A DNA stretch of 64,000 nucleotides from Ahaetulla prasina (GCF_028640845.1 NC_080539.1:159837236-159901235), one strand, 5' to 3'. Positions 10,480 to 20,997 are shown, numbered from the stretch's first letter. Notes: generated by a model not told the origin, from the letters alone. Numbers and translations: made by a program.

Positions 10480-10867
10480 TCTCTCTATATAAACGGCTGT
10501 GTGTGTGTGTAAGTATGTTCCACATAACTCTGGAATGCCTCGAGCAATTTCAACCAAACTTGGTATACAGATGACTTACTCCCTGTAAAGAAATACTGTG
10601 GGGGTAAGACACCCCTAACAATCCTCAGAGTGTGTGTTCTGTTAAGATACAGCCTGTTGTGCCATAAAATGGCTTCTACTGTACTGCCATAAAATGACTG
10701 CTACTGTACAGTACAGTGGAATTGCCACAGTACTCCACAAGGGGGCTCCCTCTGGTAAGGGGAGAAATCCAAGATTAGAAATTACGTTTGGTCCAGATAT
10801 TGTCAACAAGGTTTTGATTATTCTTGAGGACAAATAAATACCCGGGAAATACCAGGTTATCAGCTAG
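10480..10867 (+). mobile_element. Short non-autonomous Helitron
   Basis: It starts TCTCTCTATATAAACGGC and ends CAGCTAG followed by host T. Before the end, a GC-rich hairpin-capable stretch CCCGGGAAATACCAGG lies about 10 bases from CTAG. There are no terminal inverted repeats and no duplication. TC...CTAG ends with a subterminal hairpin define Helitrons. At 388 bp it carries no Rep/helicase. The 5' flank base is C instead of the usual A, so the exact start may be 10482. Confidence 0.7.
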
Positions 10868-10900
10868 TATGTATTATATAATAAAATTATATATACATAT

Positions 10901-11706
10901 CAGGGTGAAATGCTCCCGATTCGGACCAGATCGCCCAATCCAGTAGCGATGGCAGCAGGTGGTTCGGAAAACCGGTAGCAAAATTCCTACCCCCCCTCCC
11001 TTTCCCCACATGCCCAGCTGAGCCGCGCGATCATCAGAGGGTTTTTTTTACTTTTAAAAGCATGTTTTCTTTGGCCAAAAAAATGCTTTTAAAAGTTAAA
11101 AAAAAAGCCTCTGATGATCGCGTGGCTCAGCTGGGATTATCGGAACCTTTTCAAAGCTTTTTTTCTACAAGGTCTTCGGCCGAAGAGGCTGTAAAAAATG
11201 CTTTGAAAGGGTTCTGGCAATCAGGCAACTCAGCTGGGATCATCAGAACCCTTTCAAAGCATTTTTCTATAACCTCTTTGGTCGAAGAGGCTGTGGAAAA
11301 AAAAGGTTTTAAAGGGTTCTGGCAATCAGGAAACTCAGCTGGGATCGTCAGAACCGTTTAAAAACATTTTTTCTACAAGGTCTTCGGACGAAGAGGCTGT
11401 AAAAAAAAGATTTTAAAGGGTTCTGGAGATTAGGCAACTCAGCTGGGATCGTCAGAACCCTTTCAAAGCATTTTTTCTACAACCTCTTCACTGAAGAGGC
11501 TGTAAAAAAAAGCTTTTAAAAGGCTCCTCTGGTGATCCCAGCTGAATTGCCTGATCATCAGAGGCTTTTAAAAGCATTTTTTTACAAATAAAAATGCTTT
11601 TAAAAGTAAAAAAAAAGTTTGCCACGCCCACCCAGTCACATTACCCTCCCACCCACCAAGCCACGCCCACAGAACCAGTAGTAACAAATTTTACATTTCA
11701 CCCATG
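10901..11706. mobile_element. hAT-like element with internal hairpin array
   Basis: The termini CAGGGTGAAATGC and ACATTTCACCCATG are inverted. Exact 8-bp duplications ATACATAT flank it (10893-10900 and 11707-11714). The interior is a string of about 120-bp units (about 11030-11620), described separately. The ORF at 11062-11361 is just the repeat unit read through and I do not call it a gene. Confidence 0.85.
11030..11620. repeat. Tandem palindromic units inside hAT element
   Basis: Roughly four units repeat CTCAGCTGGGATC, then TCAGAACCCTTTCAAAGC, then TTCTACAA with a small hairpin around GGTCTTCGGCCGAAGAGGCT. Each unit is itself self-complementary. The two outer arms (near 11030-11110 and 11530-11610) pair with each other. 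Related hairpins recur at 29585-29900. Confidence 0.75.
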
Positions 11707-11739
11707 ATACATATACATATATCTTTTAATGACTCTGTA

Positions 11740-11952
11740 ATCGATCCCATAATTCCTTGAGGGGTGGTGTCAGGGCAAGTGGATAGAACTGAGTGTTTAC
11801 TGGCTGGATGCCCTTCCTGTCGCCATTGCAGAGTTCGTAGCTGATATTTACTCATTGTGCCCAGAGAGAGAAATATCTGCCTCTACCTAGGATCAAACTC
11901 ACAGTCTCCTGATTGTGAGGTGAGAGCTTCACCTCTAGGCCACTGCACCACA
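11740..11952 (-). mobile_element. tRNA-derived SINE, unnamed family
   Basis: Antisense SINE. The tRNA-like head near 11900-11952 has an A-box-like TGGCCTAGAGGTGAAGC and a B-box-like GAGTTTGATCC. The tail region carries GGAAGGGCATCCAGCC and ends near AAGGAATTATGGGATCG. It is distinct from the L2-tailed SINEs. The mobilising LINE is uncertain. Confidence 0.6.
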
Positions 11953-12030
11953 TACATACATACATACATGCATACACACATACATACATATGTGTGTATG
12001 TATATGTATATATATGTATATATAAAACAA
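11949..12030. repeat. ACAT/GTAT microsatellite
   Basis: (ACAT)n with interruptions passes into GTGTGTATGTATATG. It abuts the SINE head at 11952. Confidence 0.85.
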
Positions 12031-13064
12031 TATAATGTCCAATATATATGAGATTACATGAAAACAGTCTCCCTCTTGTATGTGCAGAATGATCACACCA
12101 TAAATGTGTGACAAAAATAGATGTCAAGTTAATTGCACAGTTCTATAGGCTTCATCCCTATATACCATCTGAATACAAGTATTGTAATATAAATGGAACT
12201 ATGGCAAATGCCCATCTTTTGGAAGCCCATCTTATTCATTTTAGTAGGACTTCCTTCCAACTTAAACAACTCAGGATCACATCCTCCGCACAGTCTACGT
12301 CTCCATTTGAGAATGGAAAGGATATCCAAATCCACCACTACCTTCTAATGAAGAACAGACAGATATGTGGTTTGCAGGGATGATCTGGCTAGCTCGAACC
12401 TGTTTTGTCTGCTGATTCTGTTTTGCAAATGTTTCTCATATTGTTTCTAATCATCTTCATCCTGTTTCGCTCTCAATCCAGAAATAAGCTTGGAAATGTA
12501 CAAGTCACCAATTACAATGCCGTTCAACTCTAAGCACGAATCAGAATTCAATATCTTATTAGTGATATGCTTGTTCTATAATTGCTAAATAGAATTATAT
12601 TTTTAACATGTTGCAATGGCACATTTGAAGCATGGTGCTCAAAAAAAAAAAACCCTTTCACTTCATTCAAGCAAACTGAATTAGATTCATTTCCAGATGA
12701 GAAATATTAGAACGGGGCATAGAGCACAATTCTTGCCTTTTTAAAAAAATAGACTTGCTGCATCCAGGCAAGGTGAATTATCTTGCTGTAGAACTTTGCA
12801 CTTTCATCTGATTACTAACTGGGAAGGAGTTGAAAGTAAAACATGAGTTCAAGGTGAAGGTGAAATACTCCTTCTGGACATTTCCATTTGTCAAGGAAAA
12901 TGTCTACTAGGAAAAAATAAGCCCTGAAGGCAGATCGCTATCTATTTTACTATTTCATACTCCAACCCCATATTGTCACTCTGTTACTTAAACATTTAGG
13001 GAGGGAGATTAGACTTCTTCCATTGCATTTCAACTCTGTATCATACAATATATGAACATGAGGG
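12031..13064. other. Unrecognised AT-rich stretch
   Basis: No nameable repeat. Two overlapping chance frames on opposite strands (12108-12383 and 12129-12338) lack domains. A poly-A run lies near 12640-12650. Confidence 0.4.
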
Positions 13065-13445
13065 TTGTGTTGCAGCAGTGAAATCCACTTACCATATTTT
13101 TGGGAGTATAAAACACACCTGTTTCCCCCAAAAAAGTGGGTGAAAATCTGGGTGCGCCTTATACTCCGAATGTAGCCCCACCCAGCTTCTCAAACGGAGA
13201 TTTCAGAGGCTGAAAAAAGCTTCAGAAAAGAAGCCCCCAAACAGAGCTTCAGAAAAAAAGCCCCCAAATAGAGTTTCAGAGGCTTTTTTTTCTAAAGTTC
13301 TGTTTTGGAGGCTTTCAGAGGCAGAAAAAAGTTTTTTTCTGAAACAGAGTTTCAGAGGCAGAAAAAAAAAGCAAAAAAAAAGCAAGGCGCAGAGCTCACA
13401 ACACAAGGAACCTATTGCTAAAATTCACCTCTGGGAACAGCTGAT

Positions 13446-13964
13446 TGTCGTGTCCCACTCCTCCGCTGACGGCTGGGTCCGGGAAATCCGAATCAGGCTT
13501 GCCTCTGCAGCTCTGCCCAAAGTCCTAGCAAAGTCCTCAGAGCAGGCAGGAGACCAGTAAGTGACTTCAGCAAGATAAGTTTGACTTTTGCCTGACTCAG
13601 AGACTGCCAGAAAGTAGCTCCTTTATATAGGCCATGGGGTGTGGCTCCATGACTCAGCACTCATTAAGGCCTGCCCTCCTTCCTCTGTTGCCTCCGCCTC
13701 TCCAATCTTCTGATGCGAGGGTCACTCCAATCAGCTGTTCTTGGGAGTAAACCCTCCTCAGGCTCACCTGCTGTGGAGGAGGGGGAGGGGTCTAGCTGCT
13801 CCGTTTGCCTGGGCATGGAGTCAGGGCTGGGGCAGGGAGATGCTCCTTCTTCTGCAGTTTGTGGGGGCATGGAGCCAGGACTTGGGCCGGAAGGCATACA
13901 TTCCTCAGTGTTGGGGAGCAGGTAAGAAGGCCCCGGCTGCTCTGAGGGCGGGCAAGACACAACA
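13446..13964 (-). mobile_element. Solo LTR, 519 bp, innermost layer
   Basis: Antisense LTR. It starts (minus strand) TGTTGTGTCTTGCC and ends GGGACACGACA, with exact 5-bp duplications CTGAT (13441-13445 and 13965-13969). The empty site is visible in the MITE copy at 28406-28787. A TATA box (CTATATAAAGG, antisense) lies at 13619-13629, just downstream of a conserved promoter block. No internal retroviral genes are present. The ORFs on both strands here are LTR read-through, not genes. Confidence 0.9.
13636..13659 (-). promoter_or_regulatory. LTR promoter block: MARE/AP-1 and CACCC motifs
   Basis: The minus strand reads TGCTGAGTCATGG followed by CCACACCCC, about 10 bp before the TATA box. TGCTGAGTCA matches the MARE/NF-E2/AP-1 type and CCACACCC a KLF CACCC box. 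All 24 bases also occur at 55154 and 63295. Factor binding is inference. Confidence 0.55.
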
Positions 13965-14256
13965 CTGATTGGGGGTATTCCAGGAGGCCAATCCACCTTC
14001 CAATCAACTTTTTTCTTATTTTCCTCCCCAAAAACTAAGGTGCGTCTTATACTCCAGTGCATTTTATACTCCAAAAAATACGGTACCTTTGCTACTGGTT
14101 TGGGAACGGGAGCGTGCACATGCCTCTTCTGCCCATGCGCAGATGGTAAAAAAATGGGACATATGATGTCCCAGAGGGTGGGCAGAGCCTCCTGCCGCTA
14201 GCGCTACAGTTCAGCGAGCCGGATAGATCTGGGGGGATTTCACCGCTGTTGTGTTG

Positions 14257-14584
14257 TGAGAAATACTTTCATTTCTCACAAAGCTATTGTTTCTGATGTT
14301 ATTTTTCCATTTTCTTTTACATTTCAGTTTAGGAAATGAGAACAGGTAAGCAAAACTTTCTGGGGGCAATAATTTTTATATTAGATAGGTAGGGGATGAA
14401 ATTCAATGGATATCCAAAATTTGGAATTATGTTTTTCTTATAAGATGCATTTTAAATTCCTTCAAAAAACCAAGCAAACCAACAACCTACCAAACTGAGA
14501 GCTTGATAGGAAAGCTCTTTTTGTTTCCAGCATCACTGAAGAATCCATGTTAACTGATGCTATAAACTTGGTGTGTTAGGCAAT
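14257..14584. other. Unrecognised stretch
   Basis: AT-rich, no ORF and no nameable repeat. Confidence 0.4.
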
Positions 14585-14870
14585 AAGGTAATCCTTGATT
14601 TACAACAGTTCATTTAGTGACAGTTCAAAGTTACAATGGCGCTGAAAAAAAGTGACTGATGGCCGTTTTTCATACTTACAACCGTTGCAGCTTCCCTATG
14701 GGGAATCCAGATTCACATAACAACCATGTTACTAACTTAACAAACACAATGATTTGCTTAACAGCTGTGGCAAGAAAAGTCATAAAATGGGGCAAGCTCA
14801 CTTAACGAATGTTTCACTTAGCAACATAAATTTTGGGTTCAGTTTTGATCGTAAGGACTACCTTTACCCC
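14585..14870. mobile_element. Mariner/Tigger-like MITE
   Basis: It begins AAGGTAATCCTTGATTTAC and ends GATCGTAAGGACTACCTTTA, with the usual 'cacttaac' body. It is a shortened copy of the 57782 family. The 73-codon frame across it is incidental. Confidence 0.7.
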
Positions 14871-14913
14871 TATGGGAATTCACATTTGATTTTCAGCACT
14901 TGTTTATACAGTA

Positions 14914-15112
14914 GAACCTCTGGTTACGACCATAATTTGTTCCATAACTTTGGTCGCAAACCGATTTGGTCGTGACCCAAACTTAATTTTGGAAATTTGG
15001 CGCTTACAAAAAAAAAAAAAAAACTGCGCGGAAGGGGAAATTGGCTACGAAAAAAAATGTGAATTTTTTGGTCGGAACTCGATTTGCTTGTGGGCCAGAG
15101 GTTTTACTATAC
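14914..15112. mobile_element. Tigger-like MITE, second family
   Basis: CAGTAGAACCTCTGG at the left and CCAGAGGTTTTACTA at the right form inverted repeats flanked by TA. The interior has 'ggttacgacc' and 'ggtcggaactcgattt'-type sequence and a poly-A run. Its termini differ from those of the 57782 family. Confidence 0.7.
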
Positions 15113-17096
15113 CGTAAAAAGCAACCTGGAAGAGGGGAATCAGATCAGCACTGATTAATAAAAAGTCTATAACATCTGGCTAAAAATGCCAAAGCTTTTT
15201 AAAGACATTTTAAATTTGTATTGAATCTTTATCAGAATCTCTATTAAAAACCCATACATATTACATTAAAAAAATAAAATCTTATACCTTTTCATTTTGT
15301 TCAGATAATTATGAGGATTTCAACTTATAGCACAGTAATGCTGTAGAACTGCCAGTCCAGTGCCTAAAATGTAGTCCTGGATAGGTAGGCTTATCAGGCT
15401 GTAAATATGCTTTTTAAGTTGACCACTGACAGCTGTTGCTGTGATGAAGAGGAGGCCATCAAGCAAAATCTCATCCATCAAGGTAAAGAACACGTTAGAG
15501 AGCTATTGGTTATCCTTCCCATATCTCTAGCAAGTGGCTGTTTTTTCTGGCTCACTTCCATGCAAGGAAAATGTTATATCCTTTGTTATAGATAGAGTCA
15601 AAAATTGCTACGAGAAGATTTAATGACAAGCACACTAGCGTTTTTCTTTCTTATTTTAGGTTCCTGGTTTTACTCATTTCTGATATACACTAAACTTCTG
15701 AATCTATATGGAGCAATATTCAAAACCAGCTAAATGTTCTTATACACAAACCCTCCCGAAAGCTACACCTTTCTCAGCATTATCCAATTCACTTAGTGTG
15801 TGCAGATCTTCATAGAGAATACAACTTTAAAACTATGTTTTCTAATAAAACTTTGTTCAAAATGTTCATTTGCTTGTGCAAATCAATTAGAGATTAATAC
15901 TGTAGCAAAAATGTTCCTAGCAATATTAGTTCAGATTTCGCTCAGGAAGATAAACTATTTTTTTTTTAAATCATAGAAATGAGCCAGATTAAAAAGTTCA
16001 TGAAAATGGTTGATTTATTTTCTCAGAGCTGATTCAAAGAAAGGTCATGTCATTTGCATGTCATCAGCAGAGATGCAAGGAGAAGACAGAAATTACAAAG
16101 AACCCAAAAGGCTTTAGTTAAATTCTAAAGGATATCACAATCAGGAGTGTGGATATGTGTGTGTGAGAGAGAGAAAGAAAGAGAGATAAGCCCGTATTGT
16201 TCTATTTTTCATCCAAGCTGGGACAAATTAAAAGACACTTACACTTAACTTATAATTCCCAGACGTTTATCAGTCTGAGATCAGGGTGACAGGTGTTAAG
16301 TAATTTCCTTTCAGATTAATTATTCTAAAATTTCCTATTTATATTTTTTCACATTCCTTTGAAACATACAATCCTACCTACTCCTGCTGACATGACATTG
16401 TATTTGTGTATCTTAGAACTATAAAGTGGCTGTGATGTTTGCCACACTTGCAAATTGACCATAAATCCATTGCTTTTTTTTTTTAAGTTGCCATTTTTCT
16501 CATGCTGAAACCATGTTGAAAAGATCTTACATGGTTTCAGTGCTAGGAGATTATAACGTAAACCATTTCTACATACCAAGTCTGGTAATACTTTAATATA
16601 ATAGCCCAGTTAATTAATGATTAACTATAGAGAACTTTCTTATACAAGCAGACATGACAGCCTTATTAATGCCGAGTGAGTTCATCATGATTACTGCTAT
16701 TACAATAAACACTAAAAATGTGGGGGATGGGGATTGGGGTACCTGGCTTTAAATAAACTTAGAACTAGACAATTACACTCCTTATCTTCTGAGGAATGCA
16801 ATTCTAGTTTAGAAGTTCTGATGGGACTTAAAATACAATCTAGTGAAATTAAGTAGAATAGTCTTTGCATTACATTCATATTCCTGAGGGGCCCTTGGTG
16901 CTCTCTGAGCTTGCTTGTTTTCTTGAAGACGCTTCAAACTAGGTAACGTCATCTAGTAAAACCCTTCATTTCAACCCTGACCTACAAATATTTTCCTTTA
17001 TTGGTATTTGTATTCCTATGTATCACATTTCAAGGAATCAATGATTAGGGCAGATTTATGTCATTTTGTCAATACAGTCCATTATAAGATGAAACA
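15113..17096. other. Unrecognised AT-rich stretch
   Basis: About 2 kb without nameable repeats or a supported gene. It includes a GT/GA-rich simple repeat at about 16150-16190 and poly-T runs. Short ORFs such as 15407-15595 and 16349-16579 have no recognisable features. Confidence 0.4.
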
Positions 17097-17104
17097 TGAT
17101 GTAG

Positions 17105-17339
17105 CAGTGGTGAAATCCAATTTTTTTTACTACCGGTTCTGTGGGCGTGGCTTGGTGGGCATGGGGCGGCTTGGTGGGCATGGCTTGGTGGGCATGGCAG
17201 GGGAAGGATATTGCAAAATCTCCATTCCCACCCCACTCTGAGGCCAACCAGAGGTGTTATTTGCCAGTTCTCCAAACTCCTCAAAAGTTCCGCTACCGGT
17301 TCTCCAGAACCTGTCAGAACCTGCTAGATTTCACCCCTG
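17105..17339. mobile_element. hAT-like MITE
   Basis: The termini CAGTGGTGAAATCC and AGATTTCACCCCTG are inverted repeats. The flanks TGATGTAG and GGATATAA agree at 5 of 8 bases. The interior has GTGGGCATGG-type repeats. Confidence 0.75.
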
Positions 17340-17903
17340 GGATATAAGCTGTTAAAGGCAACCATTACAATGATTCTTAGCTCCCATATGAAGAAATGTA
17401 ACCTACAAATACAATCCTCTGCAAATCTGTGAATCAGTCTAGCGTGTTACCAACCTTATTTGGTTCCAGAAAATATGGTGTTGTAACTACAAAAGCTTTA
17501 ACAGGAAAGGCATATTGTGTGTATTGCAAACAGGATCCACAAATCAAGTATTTATGAGGGATTGGCTGAAGTTCCCAAGACATTGATGAATTTCCTTTGG
17601 AAAATCCTGTCTGACAGATAAAAATGATTCAGCTAGGGAAAAAAATCATTAGGGAAGCTAACTAAACATTCATGGTCACACATAAGGATTCTCAGAGTAA
17701 GAGAAGAAAACTTTCTTTCCTTATTTTTTACTTTTTTTACTTTAAAATAAGAAATTTTGATACTTTTATATATGTGGCCATGAGGAAAAAAAGAAGTTTG
17801 TCAGGTTTTGTTAGCAACAACTCTTAAAGTATGGGGGGAAAGGCAAACTTCCAATCCATTATATGTGTAGATATATTGTTGTATATACAACAATATATAA
17901 GTA
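17340..17903. other. Unrecognised stretch
   Basis: AT-rich with no gene or nameable repeat. Confidence 0.4.
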
Positions 17904-18010
17904 CAGGAAGTCCTCATATAGCAATTGCCTTCTTTAGCAATCGTTCACCATCACAATGATGAAAAAGTAACTTTGTAATCAATTCTCACATTTATGATCT
18001 TCGTAGGTCT
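17904..18010. mobile_element. Mariner/Tigger-like MITE fragment
   Basis: CAGGAAGTCCTCATATAGC followed by 'gcaatcgttcacca' is a diverged left end of the 57782 family. 'gcttaacaatcgaattgctgg' at about 18316 may be its continuation after a SINE inserted. Confidence 0.5.
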
Positions 18011-18049
18011 ATAAAGTAGAGGAAAGGTGAAATAAGAGTGTAAGTAGAG

Positions 18050-18092
18050 TTCTCTTTCTTTTTTTCTTTTTTTCTTTCTTTCTTTCTTTTCT
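18050..18092. repeat. TTTC-rich simple repeat
   Basis: Pyrimidine tract of TTTC units, likely the expanded tail of the adjacent antisense SINE. Confidence 0.75.
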
Positions 18093-18312
18093 TATCTTTC
18101 TTCATTTTTATTCCACCTTTATTATTTTTCTAAATAACTAAAGGCAACCAACATACATAATAGCGCTTCCTCCTCCTATTTTCCCCATAACAACAACCCT
18201 GTATGGTGAGTTGGGCTGAGAGAAAGGGACTGACACAAGGTTTCATACCTAAGGTGGGACTAGAACTCATAGTCTTCTGGTCTGGTCTAGACCAAACTGG
18301 CCTAGCCACCAT
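18093..18312 (-). mobile_element. Antisense tRNA-type SINE
   Basis: The minus strand reads a B-box-like GAGTTCTAGTCCCACC, then 'cttgtgtcagtccctttctc', then 'gggttgttgttatggggaaa'. The pyrimidine tract at 18050-18092 is its A/T-rich 3' tail. I recognise it as a reptilian SINE type but cannot name it. Confidence 0.6.
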
Positions 18313-18319
18313 TTTGCTT

Positions 18320-18940
18320 AACAATCGAATTGCTGGTCCCAATTGTATAGAGACTCTTCCCTAACTTCCTAATAGGATAATTAAAGCCAACAGGAAGAGT
18401 CACTTGAATTTCTCAGCTACAAAATTCAGACCATAACTTTATTGCTTTGGACAAAAGAGACATGCCTTTCTTGCATTTAGTGTTTTATTATATATATTTT
18501 AGTACTAATATTGTACTTCTAATTACCTCAGTTTTCCAATTTTATTTCAGCCAGCTTATAACATCAAGTCCAAGAGAAAATATCTTGTATTTCAACTGGC
18601 AAGAATTTTAAAGGATTAGGAAAGAGACCAAGCAGAAATTAATTCTGATACATCCTATTAGCAATTTGTGTCATCATGTGTCTCTCATGTCCATTACAAC
18701 TGATATCAATAAAAGACTATAACATTTAAACTGGAAAGATCTTTCTTTGCTCCTAAAACTTTTTTTTTTTAAATCTTTAATCTTTTCAGTCATCTGCATA
18801 GTATGTAATACTGTTGGAGCAGGAAAGGTTGGCTACTTTCCATTCAAGACAGAAACATAAATGGAAAGCAAACCAGCCAAATATACAAGATTCAAATGAA
18901 AAGGAACATTTTTATTACACAGTGTTGGTATGAGCACTTA
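18320..18940. other. Unrecognised stretch
   Basis: AT-rich, no supported gene or repeat. Confidence 0.4.
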
Positions 18941-18944
18941 ATGG

Positions 18945-19525
18945 TGAGAAGGTAAGAAGGTTTTATAAGCTGGATGGGTCAAAACAAGTTCAATTACAAA
19001 TACAGCAAAATACCTTATGCCACCAGACTTGAAATCCTGGGTTTAGAAAATTTAGAACTATGCCGCCTTCGACATGATCTGAGTTTAACTTATAGAATCA
19101 TCTATTACAATGTCCTTCCTGTCAAAGACTACTTCAGCTTCAATTGCAACAATACATGAGCATACAATAGATTTAAGCTTAATGTGAATTGCTCCAATCT
19201 TGATTGCAGAAAATATGACTTCAGTAGCAGAGTTGTTAATGCTTGGAATACACTACCTGACTCTGTGGTCTCTTCCCAAAATCCCAAAAGCTTCAACCAA
19301 AAACTGTCTACTTTTGACCTCACCCCATTCCTAAGAGGTCTGTAAGGGGCGTGCATAAGAGCAAAAGTGTGCCTCCCATTCCTGTCCTATTGTTTCCTTT
19401 CGTTATATCCAATTAATGTAGTCATTACATACTCACACTCATATATATGCTTATATATTGTATAATTATTTCATGCTTATGCTTATATATACTGTGTGAC
19501 AAAAATAAAAAAAAAAATAAAAAAA
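18945..19525 (+). mobile_element. Rex1-like LINE 3' end
   Basis: 5'-truncated LINE ending in a tail with GGGGCGTGCATAAGAGCA, several CATAAGCATA/TATATGC motifs and GTGTGACAAAAATAAA. The same tail recurs at 46815-47272 (sense) and 41993-42098 (antisense). Assignment to a Rex1/CR1-type clade rests on the protein remnant only. Confidence 0.65.
18974..19345 (+). pseudogene. LINE ORF2 C-terminal remnant
   Basis: The frame reads ATRLEILGLENLELCRLRHD, then after a stop at the 61-codon mark continues in a second frame with SSRVVNAWNTLPDSVVSS and ends at a natural stop after FLRGL. This pattern (RLxxLGLxxLExRRLRxDL … RVVNxWNxLPxxVV) is the usual C-terminus of CR1/Rex1/I-type ORF2. RT and EN are absent. 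Confidence 0.6.
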
Positions 19526-19544
19526 AATTAATCCCAGCAAGATT

Positions 19545-20735
19545 GGATGATGATGATGATGGTGGTGGTGATGATGGTGATTTTTGGTCACAATCAGGCA
19601 GTTGTTTAGATTGAATTTGGCATTTTTATCCACCTATTGAGTTTTTCACAAGGACCTAGGATAGGCAGATGTTTATGTGTTAAAGGTTTTATCATGGGAT
19701 GTAAGCTGTTCCATAAAGCTGTTTTTTGCAATTGATTCATATGATTTTATCAGTGCTGATGGTGTTCAAGTGGTGCTTCAGATGGTTTGGTACCTATTAC
19801 CATTGATGCTATCTGACCTTTCTTTTGCTATGGTTGTTCTACCTGTATCGCGAGTCTTCATATTTTGTGATTTTCTCCGGTTCTTCCTCTTCTGTTCCAC
19901 TGTCTCCAGATATTGGAATCTCTACTATCCAGAGTTTTTTTATATATATAATAATTAAGGCTGATTATTGTGCGGCAGATACTTGTCTGTTGAATTCTGA
20001 AGTCCTAGAGAACTTTAGCTTCTTCATTTTCTATTACTTTATCTACTTTATAGTCCCACCAGTTCTTGCTTGTAGGCCAGTGGTATTTCTTGATGTTCCA
20101 ATGCACCATTGTTGCTAGTTTATTATTACTATTATTATATAGACATAAAAATGTAAAATCACAACTACCAGTTCTTCAGCTGGTATTAGCCTTCCCACAC
20201 TGAGTTCTTCCCAAGAATTCAAGATGCCATAATGCATAATAAGTTAAATCATTATTATTATTATAGTTGGTTGCATAATCAGCCAGATGTTTAGACTGGA
20301 TTTGGCATTTTTATCCACTAATTGAGCCTTTCCCAAATAAGCAGAATTATAAACTGTTTAAGACAACATTGCTGCCAGTTCTTTAACTGATGTTGGCCTT
20401 CATACCATCAAGTTGTTCCCTCAAACCTCGTATTGTATAGGCCTAGTATATGTGTGGATCCAAGCAGTGTGGCCTTTTGTAATTGCACAATGTGTCTATT
20501 TTTTAAAGTGCTTTTTTTTTTCGTATGGCACCCAGTGTGTCAACAACAACTGGTGCCACAATGGCCAATTTATTCCATAATCTTTCAACTTCGATTTTTG
20601 GATGTTGATATTTTATGATCTTCTCCAATTCTTTGTCTTCTGTTCTATCTTCTGGAATTGCCACATCAGTTATCCGCACTTTCTTCTTTTCAGCCATAGT
20701 TACATCTGGTTATTATGAGCCATCACTTTATCACT
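19545..20735 (-). mobile_element. R4/Dong-type LINE 3' ends, clustered
   Basis: At least two antisense 3' ends lie in tandem. Similar sequence (GGCATTTTTATCCAC…TTGAG) occurs at 19619 and 20306, each next to a trinucleotide run (GAT/GGT near 19548; TTA near 20116 and 20253). The high-coordinate part encodes the R4/Dong C-terminus. Trinucleotide tails suit this clade. Confidence 0.6.
20503..20697 (-). pseudogene. R4/Dong ORF C-terminal fragment
   Basis: A 64-codon antisense frame contains ITDVAIPEDRTEDKELEKII followed by KYQHPKIEVERLWN and VAPVVVDTLGAI. This resembles the C-terminal endonuclease region of R4/Dong LINEs (AIPGD…EKI.KYQ.L…W…VPVV.GALG). It is a fragment with no RT. Confidence 0.65.
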
Positions 20736-20744
20736 TTGTATTTA

Positions 20745-20796
20745 TTTATTTATTTATTAAATTTATAGGCCATCCATCTTGCCTAGAGGGGACTCT
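20745..20796 (-). mobile_element. Old L2-like 3' end, left of young L2
   Basis: TTATTTATTTATTAAATTTA followed by 'ggccatccatcttgcctaga' is the start of an old antisense L2-like LINE. Its continuation appears at 25355. The young L2 inserted between the two parts. Confidence 0.6.
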
Positions 20797-20997
20797 ATTT
20801 ATTTATTTTATTTATTTTTATTTTATTAGATTTTTATACCGCCCTTCTCCCGAAGGACTCAGGGCGGTGTACAGCCGAAATAAAATACAGAGTATATACA
20901 ATTAAAAGAAATTAAAAGAGACTATTAATAAATGGCCAATAGTTTAAAAATTTACAAATATTTAAAATCTCTAAAACCCCAATTTAAAATCAACTAT

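Larger units (their letters stand above)
13092..14083. mobile_element. TA-flanked MITE, middle layer
   Basis: The ends CCATATTTTTGGGAGTATAA and TTATACTCCAAAAAATACGG are inverted repeats flanked by TA (13090-13091 and 14084-14085). The empty site is visible in the related hAT copy at 57879, where 'cttacc' runs straight into 'ttccctactgg'. A TA duplication fits the mariner-type superfamily. A second copy is at 28406. Confidence 0.9.
13073..14248. mobile_element. hAT-like element, outer shell of triple nest
   Basis: The termini are CAGCAGTGAAATCC and GGATTTCACCGCTG. Exact 8-bp duplications TTGTGTTG flank it (13065-13072 and 14249-14256). After removing the nested insert, what remains is a ~190-bp element closely like 57879-58116, including 'ctactggtt' and 'catgcgcaga' blocks. 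Confidence 0.9.

Noticed and set aside
11062..11361. 99-codon ORF with repeated GFWQSGNSAGI
   Set aside because: The peptide repeat only mirrors the DNA hairpin units; there is no sign of selection on protein.
11030..11620. CRISPR-like repeat-spacer pattern
   Set aside because: Units are long, contiguous and palindromic, with no unique spacers, and the genome is eukaryotic.
13664..14119. 151-codon minus-strand ORF rich in Pro and Ser
   Set aside because: It runs through the solo LTR and into the MITE, crossing an insertion border, so it cannot be an old gene.
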